Origin: Deltaproteobacteria bacterium | GTDB taxonomy: Bacteria > Myxococcota > B64-G9 | Assembly (NCBI GenBank): GCA_019307065.1 | Contig: JAFDKH010000006.1 | Location: 1 to 64,000 of the forward strand | Reading direction: 5' to 3' | DNA length: 64,000 nucleotides | In this document: piece by piece, positions 9,606 to 18,771 of the stretch | Layout of the letters: the number at the start of each line of letters is the position of its first letter | How positions within the stretch are numbered: position 1 is the stretch's first letter | Notes under the pieces: model-generated | Told to the model about the DNA's origin: nothing | Seen by the model: the letters and a program-made list of their open reading frames with translations, nothing else | Databases searched by the model: none | Made by a program: the position numbers and the translations under genes

Positions 9606-9878
9606 CTACGGCCCGGTTCCGAACTCCAGCTTGGTTGCCCCGTCGAGATACAGAGTGTCGAGCACGGCCGCGCCGTCGCCCTTGAGATCCACCTCGGTCG
9701 GGGGTGAGCCGTATGAGAAAGTGTCCTTAGTGGCTTCCAGGGCGTCGCTGCCCATGAAGACCGCTCCGTCACAGGGATTGCGGGCGAAGAGCGGCCAGTT
9801 GCTGGCCGAGATCATTATACCGAAGCGGTGACCGGCCGGAATAGTATAGGCGAAGTCCTTGAGAGTATCGATGGTCAT
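9606..9878 (-). pseudogene. Detached C-terminal end of the CocE/NonD hydrolase (frameshifted)
   Basis: This 90-residue frame encodes the last strands of the X-Pro dipeptidyl-peptidase-type C-terminal jelly roll, including the usual PAGHRFGIMISASNWP turn. It continues the upstream hydrolase exactly once one copy of a 14-bp tandem repeat is removed, giving RYSMTIDTLKDFAYT across the join. It has no ribosome-binding site of its own and is probably untranslated, unless the repeat contracts or the ribosome slips. A sequencing or assembly error remains possible. Confidence 0.85.
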
Positions 9879-9900
9879 GGAATAACGGTCATGGAATAAC
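9873..9900. repeat. 14-bp perfect tandem duplication causing a frameshift
   Basis: Two identical 14-bp units (GGTCATGGAATAAC on the plus strand) occupy 9873-9886 and 9887-9900. Because 14 is not a multiple of 3, the duplication shifts the hydrolase frame and brings in a TGA within a few codons. Removing either unit restores one continuous protein. Confidence 0.95.
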
Positions 9901-11560
9901 GCACAGCCGGCAACACCTCCGAGTAGCTGCGCTGGCCGTCGCGAGCCGACAGACGCTGGATGCCGTCGCCGATCAGCCTTTTGTCGCCGGCCTGATCGAT
10001 GTCCAGGATGCGGACAACGATGTCGGTGTCGGCCCCGTCAGTCGAGACGTCCAGGTGCAGGCGCAGCCCGCCCAGCAGGACCAGCGGTTCGCTAAGCGCC
10101 TCGGTTTGGAAAGTGATTTGATCCGGCCGGGCGCTGAGCTCGGCCTGCGACAACGGGCCGTGCAGCAGCAGGTTGTCCTGGCTGGGCGTCAGCATGCAGA
10201 TCAGCGGGTTGGGATCGCCGACGCAATTGTAAGGCGAAAGCGTGGACCCGCCCAGCGAAGGCGACGGGTCGGCCGGGTCGTAGGGCAATAAGAGGCTGCC
10301 GCTCACTGGCGGGTTGTCGACCAGGCGGGCCTGGTCGTTGAGGTACAATGTTCGAGTCTGGCCGCCGGCCGGCGGCCAGTCCGGGGCCGTCTGCCAGCCG
10401 GCGTTTTCGTGGTGGTAGCGGATTGGCGCCCAGCTGGTCACCTCGTTATCGATCCCGCGCAGGTGATGATCGAAGAAGGCCAGCGAGTCGAGGTCGATCT
10501 TACGGTCGACATCCATGTAGGCTCGTTCGGCTTCGGTCAACGGCCGAAAGGCCCCCTCGCCGATTTCACCTCCACAGGCGAAATGGATCCAGGGGCCGAT
10601 CAGCAACCGGTGCTGAGCGCGCACGGTCGGGTCGCTCGCGCTGACTAGTTCCTCAAAGGCCGCCAGAGTGTGCTTGGGCATCAGATCCCACCAGCCGGAG
10701 ATGACCAGGGCCGGCACTTGCATGCGCGTAACAGGAATGGACGTGTCGACTAGATCCCAAAGCAGGTTCTTGCGTGGGTTTTCCTCGAAGAGCTTTCTGA
10801 CCCCGTAACCGAGGATGTCTAGCGCCATGGCCCAGTCGTGACGCAGCACCCCGCCGGGATAGGTCTGGTCGAAGCCCATCCGCATGGCACACATGATCGG
10901 CACCATGGCAATCAGGTGCGGAGGCGGCTCGTCTCTGAAGTCCGGGTGCGAAGCGTTGTTTATCGGGCCGGCGGCGGTGCGGTACTGCGCGCCGCACAGG
11001 GCCGAGACGCCCCAGGTGCCTATCTGTCCGTTCGACCAGGTCCGGGCGGCGATCCACTCGACGGTGTCGTACGAGTCTTGCGCCATCCAGGCCCCGTCAC
11101 CCGGGTGGGGCAGGTCCTTCGAGGCGTGCGAGCCGCGCCAGTCGACCACCACGTAGTTGTAGTGCGGGCTGTTGAACAGGGGCCTAAGGACGCGATCACT
11201 ACCGAAGAACATGTTCCAGGCATTTTCCTTGTCGTAAGGCGTTTGCAATAGAATAGTAGGCAGTCGGCAATCAATCTGCGCCGGCCGGTCCAGGAAGGCG
11301 GATAATTGGTAGCCGTCGAGGGTGGGAATGCCCAGCTCTTCCCGCACCCGCGCGGTGCCGCAGGGGAAGTCCTCGTCGCCGGCAGCCGTGTCCGCAGCAT
11401 CGAGCCCGCCGGCGTCGTCAATCTCACCCCCGTCTTCATTTCCAGAGTCCATTTCGTTGCCGTCGCCGGCATCATCGGGCGGTGTCGAACCAGAACTCGT
11501 GCAACCCGGAAATGTCTGGCCGGCAACGATCAGGGCCAGCGCAATGAGTATCCTGTACAT
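9875..11560 (-). CDS. CocE/NonD family hydrolase lipoprotein, C-terminally truncated
   Basis: The 561 residues open with a lipoprotein signal (FPGC lipobox near residue 19) and an Asp/Gly/Glu-rich linker (about 25-65). An alpha/beta-hydrolase follows with VVVDWRGSHAS, the nucleophile elbow WGVSALCG and the histidine motif LLIGPWIHF, and then most of the galactose-binding-like C-terminal domain. Such enzymes are serine esterases or acyl-peptidases, here placed outside the cytoplasm. The frame stops early (MTVIP) because of a 14-bp duplication; about 85 C-terminal residues are in the next frame. The catalytic core is complete, but loss of part of the jelly roll may destabilise it. It begins 8 nt after serS, so it is probably the last gene of a TPR-serS-hydrolase operon. 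Confidence 0.85.
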   Translation of the reverse strand: MYRILIALALIVAGQTFPGCTSSGSTPPDDAGDGNEMDSGNEDGGEIDDAGGLDAADTAAGDEDFPCGTARVREELGIPTLDGYQLSAFLDRPAQIDCRLPTILLQTPYDKENAWNMFFGSDRVLRPLFNSPHYNYVVVDWRGSHASKDLPHPGDGAWMAQDSYDTVEWIAARTWSNGQIGTWGVSALCGAQYRTAAGPINNASHPDFRDEPPPHLIAMVPIMCAMRMGFDQTYPGGVLRHDWAMALDILGYGVRKLFEENPRKNLLWDLVDTSIPVTRMQVPALVISGWWDLMPKHTLAAFEELVSASDPTVRAQHRLLIGPWIHFACGGEIGEGAFRPLTEAERAYMDVDRKIDLDSLAFFDHHLRGIDNEVTSWAPIRYHHENAGWQTAPDWPPAGGQTRTLYLNDQARLVDNPPVSGSLLLPYDPADPSPSLGGSTLSPYNCVGDPNPLICMLTPSQDNLLLHGPLSQAELSARPDQITFQTEALSEPLVLLGGLRLHLDVSTDGADTDIVVRILDIDQAGDKRLIGDGIQRLSARDGQRSYSEVLPAVRYSMTVIP

Positions 11561-11568
11561 TAAATTTC

Positions 11569-12846
11569 CTATTCTAATTCAATCTTATCGAACCCGGTGT
11601 AAGGAACCAGGACTTCCGGAATGACGACACTCCCGTCGGCTTGCTGAAAATTTTCCAAGATGGCGGCCAGAGTGCGCCCGATCGCCAGGCCGGAGCCGTT
11701 CAGGGTGTGCAGCAGTTCCGGTTTTTCGCCCTTGGCGCGCCTGAGACGAATGCGGGCCCGGCGGGCCTGGAAGTCTTCGAAGTTGGAGCAGGAAGAGATC
11801 TCCCTGAATCTCTTCTGGCCGGGCATCCAGATTTCCAGATCGTATGTTTTAGCCGCCGAGAATCCCAGATCTCCACCGCACAGGCTAATCACCCGGTAAT
11901 GCAGGCCAAGCCGCTTGAGGACTTCCTCGGCATCGGCCGTCAAGGATTCGAGTTCTGCGTAAGAATCTTCCGGTTTTACGAACTTGACCAGTTCGACTTT
12001 GTTGAACTGATGTTGGCGGGTAAGACCGCGAGTGTCGCGCCCATGAGCGCCGGCTTCACGCCGGAAACAGGGTGTATAAGCGACATATTTGATAGGCAGC
12101 TTCTCGACCGGGATAATTTCTTCGCGGTGTAAATTAGTCACTGGAACTTCGGCGGTCGGGATAAGAAACAGCTCTGGATCGGCCGTCTTGAAGGCATCGT
12201 CTTCGAACTTGGGAAGTTGTCCAGTGCCTTGCATGATTTCGCGTAAAACCAAGAAGGGTGTCAGGACTTCGGTGTAGCCGTGCTCCTGCTGGTGTAAGTT
12301 CAGCATGAAGTTGATCAGGGCCCGTTCCAGACGGGCCGCTTGATTTCTCAGGACGGTAAATCTCGAACCGGCAAGTTTTGCCCCGGCGGCAAAGTCGAGA
12401 ATGCCGAGAGTCTCCCCAATTTCCCAATGCGGTTTGGGATCAAAGTTGAATTCAGGTAGCTTTCCGACGCTGCGAATCAGGGGGTTGTCTTCTTCGGTCT
12501 TTCCGGCGACGACCGATTCGTGCGGCAAGTTGGGGATTTCCAGCAACAAGCCCTGGAGCTCTTCTTCCAGTTTTTTCAACTCGCCGTCCAGCTCTTTTTG
12601 TCTGCTCGAATTGGCCTTCAACCCGGTTCGCAATTCGGCGGCAGCCTGTGGGTCTGTCTTGACCAGGGACTTCATTGTCGCCCCGGCCTCTTTCTGGTCA
12701 TGGCGCAATTTCTCTACTTCCTTGATCAACTCACGCCGCCGCAGGCCGTATTCGACAGCCCGCTCCAGGCCGGGAATCTCACCGCGAACAGATAGTCTTT
12801 GCCGGATTTCCTCCGGTCGATCAGTCACCATTCTCAGATCTAACAT
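11569..12846 (-). CDS. serS: Seryl-tRNA synthetase
   Basis: It charges tRNA-Ser (and the selenocysteine tRNA where present) with serine in the cytoplasm. The 425-residue length is normal. The N-terminal [18 protein letters not shown] and a long charged helical hairpin (about 25-105) form the tRNA-binding coiled-coil arm. The class II core has motif 2 with [15 protein letters not shown] and motif 3 with [14 protein letters not shown]. The gene follows the TPR gene by 24 nt and precedes an exported hydrolase by 8 nt, so it appears embedded in an operon with envelope genes. Confidence 0.97.
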   Translation of the reverse strand: MLDLRMVTDRPEEIRQRLSVRGEIPGLERAVEYGLRRRELIKEVEKLRHDQKEAGATMKSLVKTDPQAAAELRTGLKANSSRQKELDGELKKLEEELQGLLLEIPNLPHESVVAGKTEEDNPLIRSVGKLPEFNFDPKPHWEIGETLGILDFAAGAKLAGSRFTVLRNQAARLERALINFMLNLHQQEHGYTEVLTPFLVLREIMQGTGQLPKFEDDAFKTADPELFLIPTAEVPVTNLHREEIIPVEKLPIKYVAYTPCFRREAGAHGRDTRGLTRQHQFNKVELVKFVKPEDSYAELESLTADAEEVLKRLGLHYRVISLCGGDLGFSAAKTYDLEIWMPGQKRFREISSCSNFEDFQARRARIRLRRAKGEKPELLHTLNGSGLAIGRTLAAILENFQQADGSVVIPEVLVPYTGFDKIELE

Positions 12847-12870
12847 GTTTTTTTCTACCCTGTTGGATGC

Positions 12871-15800
12871 TCAAGGATTCTGGAGGTAATACATCTCGTC
12901 TTTGACTTCGTCAATATCCGGGGCGTCCGGACGAAGCTGAAGATATCGCCTGAATTGATTTAGCGCCTTCTTGGTTTTTCTGGCAGTTTTGTAAACGTGG
13001 CCGAGGTAGTAATGCGGCATGGGGTCCTTGGGATCATTCTTGATCGCCTTGAGATAGAATTTAGTTGCCTTACCTCTTTTTTCGAGATCGTCGTAGGTGC
13101 GCCCCAGGCGATAGGCCAGACCGGGGAACCTGGGTGATTTTGAAAAAGCCAGCAGGAAAACTCTGAGCGCCTTGGGCTGCAGTCCCTGTTGGTAGTAGGC
13201 GTCTCCGAGGGCTACCCTGACATCGATGCGTTTGGGTTTTTCTCTGACAACCCGGTTGTAATGTTGAATGGCTTGGTCGAACTGAAGCCGACTGGCCAGG
13301 GCCTTGCCCAACTCAATCAGCGCGTCTACATGGTTTGGTTGCAGCTTGATCGCCAGACGGAATTCATCGATCGCATCAGTCATCATTTCCTGGACCAGAA
13401 GACAGACGCCCATGCGGTAGTGAGCTTCGGCGTTCTGGCTGTCCAGTTCGACTACTTGTTTGAATAGTTCCAGAGCTTTTTCGTGATCTTTTTGCTGCTG
13501 ATAGACGAGGCCCAGCTGAAAATAGGCCTCGGTGTTCGAAGTGTTCAGGCCGGTCGCGGACTGGAAATATTGAATTGCGGCAGTCTTGTCTCTAATTGCT
13601 ATAGCCACCAGGCCTGCCCGGACATACAGCCGATCGTCCTTGGGATTAGAACGAATGGCATCTTCGAATATCTTCAAGGACTCGGGATATTCTTTCTTAA
13701 GATAAAGAGTGTAGCCGTGTTCGTAGGCCAAATCCGGATAGCGCGGCGAAATGACGGCCACTTTTTTGTACAATTCGATGGCCGCGTCGAATTTGGACTG
13801 CCGGCGCAGTACATTGGCCAGGTTGAAATGTCCCGAGGCCAGTTCCGGATCCAGACGCAAAGTCTCTTCGAATTCTTTTTGCGCCAGGCGATCATTGCCC
13901 TGCAATAAGTAAGCTTCACCGAGGCCGTTGTGTACGATTGCAGAGCGTGGATTGATTTTTGCCGCGGCGGTTAGTTCACTCAGGGCATCCTTAAGTTTTT
14001 TCTGTTTGAGCAACAGGCGCGCGATTGCTACTCGGGCAGTCAGGTATTTCGACGACAGGTCGGCCGCCTTTTTGTATAGAACCATGGCCTGGTCTTGTCT
14101 CTCCAGATCCTCGGCGATTCGTCCGAGCAAATAGTACGGTCTTGGATCACTCTTGGTTTCTTCAGATATTTTTTCGAGTAATATTTTGGCCTTGACGATG
14201 TCGCCGTCTTGCCACATTGCGCGGCCTTTGCCTATTCGGGCATCGATGTTTCTCGGGCTCTTTTCGAGGGCCTTTTGGAACAGGTCTTTGGCTTTGGCAT
14301 ATTCGCCGATATCCAGGTAGAAGTTGCCCAGGGCGGCCATGTACTCAACCTTGTTGGGCATCAACTGGATAGCGGCGTTGAGATCCTGAGAGGCCTTGTT
14401 GTTATCGTGCCTGTGGATGTGAATCTTTGCCCTCAAAGCGTGGGCTTTGGCTTTCTCTGTCGGGGCCAGCTGGCGAAACTGCTTGCCGAAAACCGGAGAA
14501 AGAACTTTTTCGCCTGCTGTGTCGTCGCGCTTGACTTCAATGAAGATTCGAGCATGTTCGACTGCTGAAACAACATGCTGGGGATTTTTCTCCAGGGCTT
14601 TTTCGTAAAAGAGCATGGCGTTGTCGAAATCACCTTGCAAGGATTGGATATCACCCAGGGCGTGATAGGCTTTGCCGAGATCGGGGTCGATTACCGTGGC
14701 CCGATCGAAATACTGGGCAGCCTCTCTCCATTTCTTCTGATATGCCATTGCCCAGCCGGCCAGGTACAAGGCTTCTTTGTCGATTGAGTTTTTCTTGACC
14801 AGCGGAGCCAATATTTCCATTGCTTTCTTGGAGTTAGTCAAGATCAGAAAGGCTGCTTCAGCCTTTTTTGTGGCAGGACTGTCGGGTTCATCTTCTTTGA
14901 GACTCTCCAGCACGTTACGTCCGCGCCCGAGATAGATGTCATTTGCCCCGTAGTTGCGCAGCATGGCCGCGTAACAAAGCGCCAGCAAGTAAAGATCTTC
15001 GTTAGTCTCGTCCGAGTTTTTCATCTTCGTTTCTAGTTGCCTAATCACGGCATCGTAGCCGGCGAAGGTGTCTTCGAGAAACAGTTGTTCGGTTTGACTT
15101 GCAGTTGCTCCGGAGCGGCCGGATCCTGTCGTGGACCCATCGGCTGTAGTTTTACCGCCCCCGCCGGTCTTACCTGTGAAAATACGATAGGCGAAAAATC
15201 CATATTTGGTGAAGCCGAGACCAATTCCAGCCAGCAATACAAGCACAAGCAGACCGACTAAGAAAAACAAGCCGGCCCCGGAACCCTTCTTTTTCACTTT
15301 TTCGGCTGGTGGCTCGGCGAAATCGAGGCCCTTGGGCGCCATGTCGATATCGATATCGAGATCATCGACTCCCGAGACCGACGATTGCGGGCCGGTCGGC
15401 AGAATGTCGGGGATGGAGGGTTCTTCCATAAGAGCTCTGATGGTATCGGCGAATTCGTCGAAGGCGCCCAGTGGTTTGAAGGTATGTCCATCTATGGAGG
15501 CTTCCTCATTGCCCATCAGTTGGTGTTCACCCAACATCTTGTTGACGGTCTCGGAATCGAACGGTCCGAAAATCTTGCCGCTTTTTCGCCTGATGCGGAA
15601 TCGCACCGGCCCCGAATCCTGGGCATCGGCTTCTGCGCCAATCTCTTTATCTATGAAGTCGAAGATCTGCCCTTCGGCACCCGGAGTTGGATCAGGGGTT
15701 GTCTGGGGAGCATCTGGGATCTGGGGTAAGCCCGTGGGCGGCGGCATACCGGCGGTAGCATTGCTCGGGCCTCCTCCGATAGACGGCAGGGTAGAGCTGC

Positions 15801-16101
15801 CACTCGAGGTTGTCGGGCTTGACGAATAAGCTGGCTCTTCCGGTAGATCAAGTTCCAGAGATTTCGACTGACCGGGATCTGACGAGAGATCCAGCCCGGG
15901 AAAACCGCCCGAATCCTGACTGCCGGGCAAGTCAACAGCTCCAATGTCGAAAAGATCTCCAGCAGTTGCGGGCAATTCACCTTGCTTGGTTACCAGAAAA
16001 GTGGCCAGGCATTTTGGGCACTTGATCTGAAGACCTTCGGGCGGAATCCGCGAATCATCAATGTTGTACTCGGCATTACATTTCTCACAACGCACCTTCA
16101 T
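12871..16101 (-). CDS. Zinc-ribbon / GYF-like / TM / multi-TPR protein
   Basis: The 1076-residue protein starts with an MJ0042-type zinc ribbon (C5, C8, C28, C31). A Ser/Pro-rich linker and a GYF-like domain follow (about 165-222, with GKIFGPFDSETVNKML), then an acidic segment, one transmembrane helix (about 276-298), and some 20 tetratricopeptide repeats (about 360-1065). The N-terminal half would be cytoplasmic and the TPR superhelix periplasmic. Zinc ribbon plus GYF on one chain recalls the cytoplasmic part of Myxococcus AgmX/GltJ, where it acts in regulating gliding complexes; the TPR part here differs. A role as an envelope-spanning scaffold is inferred. AGGAG lies 10 nt before the ATG, and serS follows. 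Confidence 0.8.
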   Translation of the reverse strand: MKVRCEKCNAEYNIDDSRIPPEGLQIKCPKCLATFLVTKQGELPATAGDLFDIGAVDLPGSQDSGGFPGLDLSSDPGQSKSLELDLPEEPAYSSSPTTSSGSSTLPSIGGGPSNATAGMPPPTGLPQIPDAPQTTPDPTPGAEGQIFDFIDKEIGAEADAQDSGPVRFRIRRKSGKIFGPFDSETVNKMLGEHQLMGNEEASIDGHTFKPLGAFDEFADTIRALMEEPSIPDILPTGPQSSVSGVDDLDIDIDMAPKGLDFAEPPAEKVKKKGSGAGLFFLVGLLVLVLLAGIGLGFTKYGFFAYRIFTGKTGGGGKTTADGSTTGSGRSGATASQTEQLFLEDTFAGYDAVIRQLETKMKNSDETNEDLYLLALCYAAMLRNYGANDIYLGRGRNVLESLKEDEPDSPATKKAEAAFLILTNSKKAMEILAPLVKKNSIDKEALYLAGWAMAYQKKWREAAQYFDRATVIDPDLGKAYHALGDIQSLQGDFDNAMLFYEKALEKNPQHVVSAVEHARIFIEVKRDDTAGEKVLSPVFGKQFRQLAPTEKAKAHALRAKIHIHRHDNNKASQDLNAAIQLMPNKVEYMAALGNFYLDIGEYAKAKDLFQKALEKSPRNIDARIGKGRAMWQDGDIVKAKILLEKISEETKSDPRPYYLLGRIAEDLERQDQAMVLYKKAADLSSKYLTARVAIARLLLKQKKLKDALSELTAAAKINPRSAIVHNGLGEAYLLQGNDRLAQKEFEETLRLDPELASGHFNLANVLRRQSKFDAAIELYKKVAVISPRYPDLAYEHGYTLYLKKEYPESLKIFEDAIRSNPKDDRLYVRAGLVAIAIRDKTAAIQYFQSATGLNTSNTEAYFQLGLVYQQQKDHEKALELFKQVVELDSQNAEAHYRMGVCLLVQEMMTDAIDEFRLAIKLQPNHVDALIELGKALASRLQFDQAIQHYNRVVREKPKRIDVRVALGDAYYQQGLQPKALRVFLLAFSKSPRFPGLAYRLGRTYDDLEKRGKATKFYLKAIKNDPKDPMPHYYLGHVYKTARKTKKALNQFRRYLQLRPDAPDIDEVKDEMYYLQNP

Positions 16102-16210
16102 CGCTTCATTTCTCCTGTTTTTTGACTGGCCACACCGACGGTTGAAGTCTTGTATTGGTTGTACTAAATGATTGAATCACAGCCCTTGGCGCCGGTCAAG
16201 CGTGCTTATC

Positions 16211-16239
16211 TTGCGATTCTCCTTGTGGTTTGTTAGGAT
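16211..16239 (+). promoter_or_regulatory. Candidate sigma-70-type promoter for the ftsEX cluster
   Basis: TTGCGA (16211-16216) and TAGGAT (16234-16239) are separated by 17 nt, with four of six consensus matches in each box. The predicted start of transcription near 16246 lies upstream of the preferred ATG at 16280, which argues against the longer frame that would begin at 16172. Confidence 0.35.
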
Positions 16240-16279
16240 CTTGCGGCTAATTTGGGACTGCCCGAAAGGTGCGGACAGA

Positions 16280-17155
16280 ATGCAAAAACAGTCAAAAGTG
16301 GTGGTTGGTTTCAATCACAACATCAAGCATAAAAGTAAAATCTTTCACGTTCAGACGGAAGACAGCGGTGCCGACAACCCCCATATCATCACCCACTTGT
16401 TTATGGGTGGCAATATATTAGCGACAAAAAAGACCTCCTATGCCGATATCGTTCAGGCTGACAATCTTCAATCAATCGTTCGTGAACTCATGGAAGAGCA
16501 GCACAAGGCCATGTTGCGAAATTTGATTAATGGAGTCTACGATGATCTTGATGATACCGGCAGACCGGTACAGGCACCGGTAATAGCGCCGGGCGCTACA
16601 CAGCCATTTGCCCGGTCCCCAGCCGACTCGGAGGCTCCTGAGCTGCCGACCGTGGAGACGGCTCCGCCGGCTGCGACGGCAAAAGCTGCTGAGGCAGTTC
16701 AACAGAAATTCCCAGTGCCCGACCCTCCGGCCCGTACGCAGACTGCTATTCCGGTTCATGAAGCCGAGACAGTTCTGGCGATGCCGGCCGTAAGAGTTAC
16801 CGGAACCCAGATTCACACGCCGCCACCCCCGGAAACCGTGCCAGACATCAAGAAGCCGACGACCAAGGTGACTATCCGTCCCAAAGAAGTGCTCGAGACT
16901 CAAGCAGCCCAGAAGCCGCCGCCGAAAATAGAACCGACTCTCCCGAAGCCGGCCGCGCAACATGGAGCAACTAGCCAGCCTGCGGCAGCCAGGAAATTGC
17001 CGCCCGAGGTAGTTGCAGCTCGTCGGCTGGCAGAGCGGCCGATCCCCAAGGACACCGCCGGACCTACGATTTTTGGTGAGGATCTGATTTCTGAAAAAAG
17101 TCTCGACGAGGTAATCCTCGGCTACCTGTCCGGCGATGGAGAGGAAAGCGGCTAA
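16280..17155 (+). CDS. Conserved protein of unknown function upstream of ftsE
   Basis: From the ATG at 16280 the product has 291 residues. Its first 90 form a compact conserved-looking domain (KSKIFHVQTEDSG, then HLFMGGNILATKKTSY) of a kind I recall from deltaproteobacterial genomes without a function. The rest is Pro/Ala-rich and low in complexity, with repeated PPP and TKVTIRP segments, and ends in a short acidic helix. No signal peptide or membrane segment is visible, so it is probably cytoplasmic. It lies 36 nt before ftsE and is likely co-transcribed, so a link to division or envelope assembly is plausible but unproven. The in-frame extension to 16172 is rejected because it overlaps a candidate promoter. 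Confidence 0.65.
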   Translation: MQKQSKVVVGFNHNIKHKSKIFHVQTEDSGADNPHIITHLFMGGNILATKKTSYADIVQADNLQSIVRELMEEQHKAMLRNLINGVYDDLDDTGRPVQAPVIAPGATQPFARSPADSEAPELPTVETAPPAATAKAAEAVQQKFPVPDPPARTQTAIPVHEAETVLAMPAVRVTGTQIHTPPPPETVPDIKKPTTKVTIRPKEVLETQAAQKPPPKIEPTLPKPAAQHGATSQPAAARKLPPEVVAARRLAERPIPKDTAGPTIFGEDLISEKSLDEVILGYLSGDGEESG

Positions 17156-17191
17156 CTGTCCGGCATGCCACTCTAAAGAGTCAGGCCAGCC

Positions 17192-17863
17192 ATGATCCAG
17201 ATGTATCATGTTCACATGTCTTACGGACCTGGCAGCCCAGCGCTGGTGGACATTACCTTACGCGTAGAGAAGGCCGAGTTTGTCTTTGTCACCGGACCTT
17301 CGGGGGCCGGCAAGACCAGCCTTTTACGCCTGATTTTCATGGCCGAACGCTGCGAATCTGGTCAGATACTCTTGTTCGGACAGAACGTCGCGCGGCTGAA
17401 AGAGAAAGAGATACCCTTTATTCGAAGACGGATCGGAGTTGTTTTTCAGGACTTCAAGTTGCTGGCTTCGCGAACCGTTAAAGAGAACATCGGGTTGGTT
17501 TTCGAAGTATTGGGTAAACCGCGGCGTGAGATAGCCAGAAAAACCAATGAAGTATTGCGACTTGTCGGCCTGGAGCACAAGGCTAATAGCTACCCGCTAA
17601 AGTTGTCAGGCGGCGAGCAGCAGCGGGTGGCGATTGCCCGAGCCATCGTCAGCGATCCTCAAATCCTTTTAGCGGACGAGCCGACCGGCAATTTGGATCC
17701 GGAGCTCAGCCGCGAAATTTATAAACTGCTCAACGAAATAAACGCCCGCGGGGTAACGGTGGTGGTCGCCACCCACGACATTGGCTGGGTCGGCCGAACG
17801 CAAAAGCGGGTTATTCAACTTCAGCACAGCCGGGTGGTGACCGGCGGGCTCAAAGCGAAATAG
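17192..17863 (+). CDS. ftsE: Cell division ABC transporter ATPase FtsE
   Basis: The 223-residue ATPase couples ATP hydrolysis to FtsX, which in turn activates periplasmic peptidoglycan hydrolysis at the septum. The Walker A GPSGAGKT (35-42), the signature LSGGEQQ (about 138-144) and Walker B LLADEP (about 159-164) are intact, as is the H-loop in VVATHD. The length is typical. It is followed after 14 nt by ftsX, and the downstream envC-like gene completes the usual module. Confidence 0.95.
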   Translation: MIQMYHVHMSYGPGSPALVDITLRVEKAEFVFVTGPSGAGKTSLLRLIFMAERCESGQILLFGQNVARLKEKEIPFIRRRIGVVFQDFKLLASRTVKENIGLVFEVLGKPRREIARKTNEVLRLVGLEHKANSYPLKLSGGEQQRVAIARAIVSDPQILLADEPTGNLDPELSREIYKLLNEINARGVTVVVATHDIGWVGRTQKRVIQLQHSRVVTGGLKAK

Positions 17864-17877
17864 CTACGAAGGCGGCT

Positions 17878-18771
17878 ATGGCAAGGATATTTTATTTTTT
17901 ACGCCGGGCGCTTACCAATATGGGACGCAGCTTGTCCGTGTCGGGTGTAACCATCGGCACGGTCGCGGTCGTGTTTCTTTTTCTGGGAGTTTTTGCCCTG
18001 GCGGGACACAACCTGGTCTTACTGACAGAGCGTCTGGGTAAAAGTCTGCAATTAGTTGTTTTTCTCGATGACGATATTGACCTGGGCCAGCAAGAGGTTG
18101 TTCGCTCGAAACTGGAGTCGGCCGCGATTGTCTCAGAGGTCATCTTTGTCAATCGCGCCCAGGCTCTGACACGATTCAAGCAACGCCTGGGGCCCGAGGC
18201 TTCGATCCTCGAGGGGCTCGGTGAGAACCCCATGCCGGCCTCATTCGAAGTGACATTTGTAGCGGGCGGTCGAAATCCGGAGGCGATCGCCGATTTGGCC
18301 CAGCAAATGGTCAACCTGGCAGGTGTCGAAGAAGTCCAGTACGGACAGGCCTGGCTGGACAGGTTTTTCAATTTTGTCCAGACGGCCAGGTTATTGGGGT
18401 TGATAGTCGGCTCGCTGATTCTGCTGGCGGCAATCGTGATTGTCTCAAATACCATCCGGCTCTCGGTTTACGCCCGTCGCGAAGAAATTCACATTCTCAA
18501 GCTTGTTGGGGCAACTGATCGGTTCATAAAGATACCCTTCTATATCGAAGGCGTTTTACTTGGCCTGGTTGGATCCGGACTGGGTACGGTATTTACCTGG
18601 TTCGTGTTTGTCTTTCTTGTGCCTCAGTTGATATTCCCGGCCGGAGTTGCCCAAAGCGAGATCGGGCTCGAGTTTCTGCCGTCTAAGGGGGTCGTGATTA
18701 TGGCCCTGGGGGGTGCCGGCCTGGGTGTCTTGGGTACTTTGGCCAGTCTCTGGAGGCACCTCAAGATATGA
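17878..18771 (+). CDS. ftsX: Cell division permease-like protein FtsX
   Basis: This 297-residue membrane protein partners FtsE and transmits its ATPase cycle to a murein hydrolase activator. Four hydrophobic segments are visible: one near residues 20-45, one near 170-195, and two near 220-250 and 265-290. A large periplasmic loop lies between the first and second, the usual FtsX topology. The loop is the docking site for EnvC-type activators in known systems. A purine-rich GAAGGCGG precedes the ATG. The last codons overlap the next gene by ATGA, a sign of coupled translation. Confidence 0.93.
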   Translation: MARIFYFLRRALTNMGRSLSVSGVTIGTVAVVFLFLGVFALAGHNLVLLTERLGKSLQLVVFLDDDIDLGQQEVVRSKLESAAIVSEVIFVNRAQALTRFKQRLGPEASILEGLGENPMPASFEVTFVAGGRNPEAIADLAQQMVNLAGVEEVQYGQAWLDRFFNFVQTARLLGLIVGSLILLAAIVIVSNTIRLSVYARREEIHILKLVGATDRFIKIPFYIEGVLLGLVGSGLGTVFTWFVFVFLVPQLIFPAGVAQSEIGLEFLPSKGVVIMALGGAGLGVLGTLASLWRHLKI

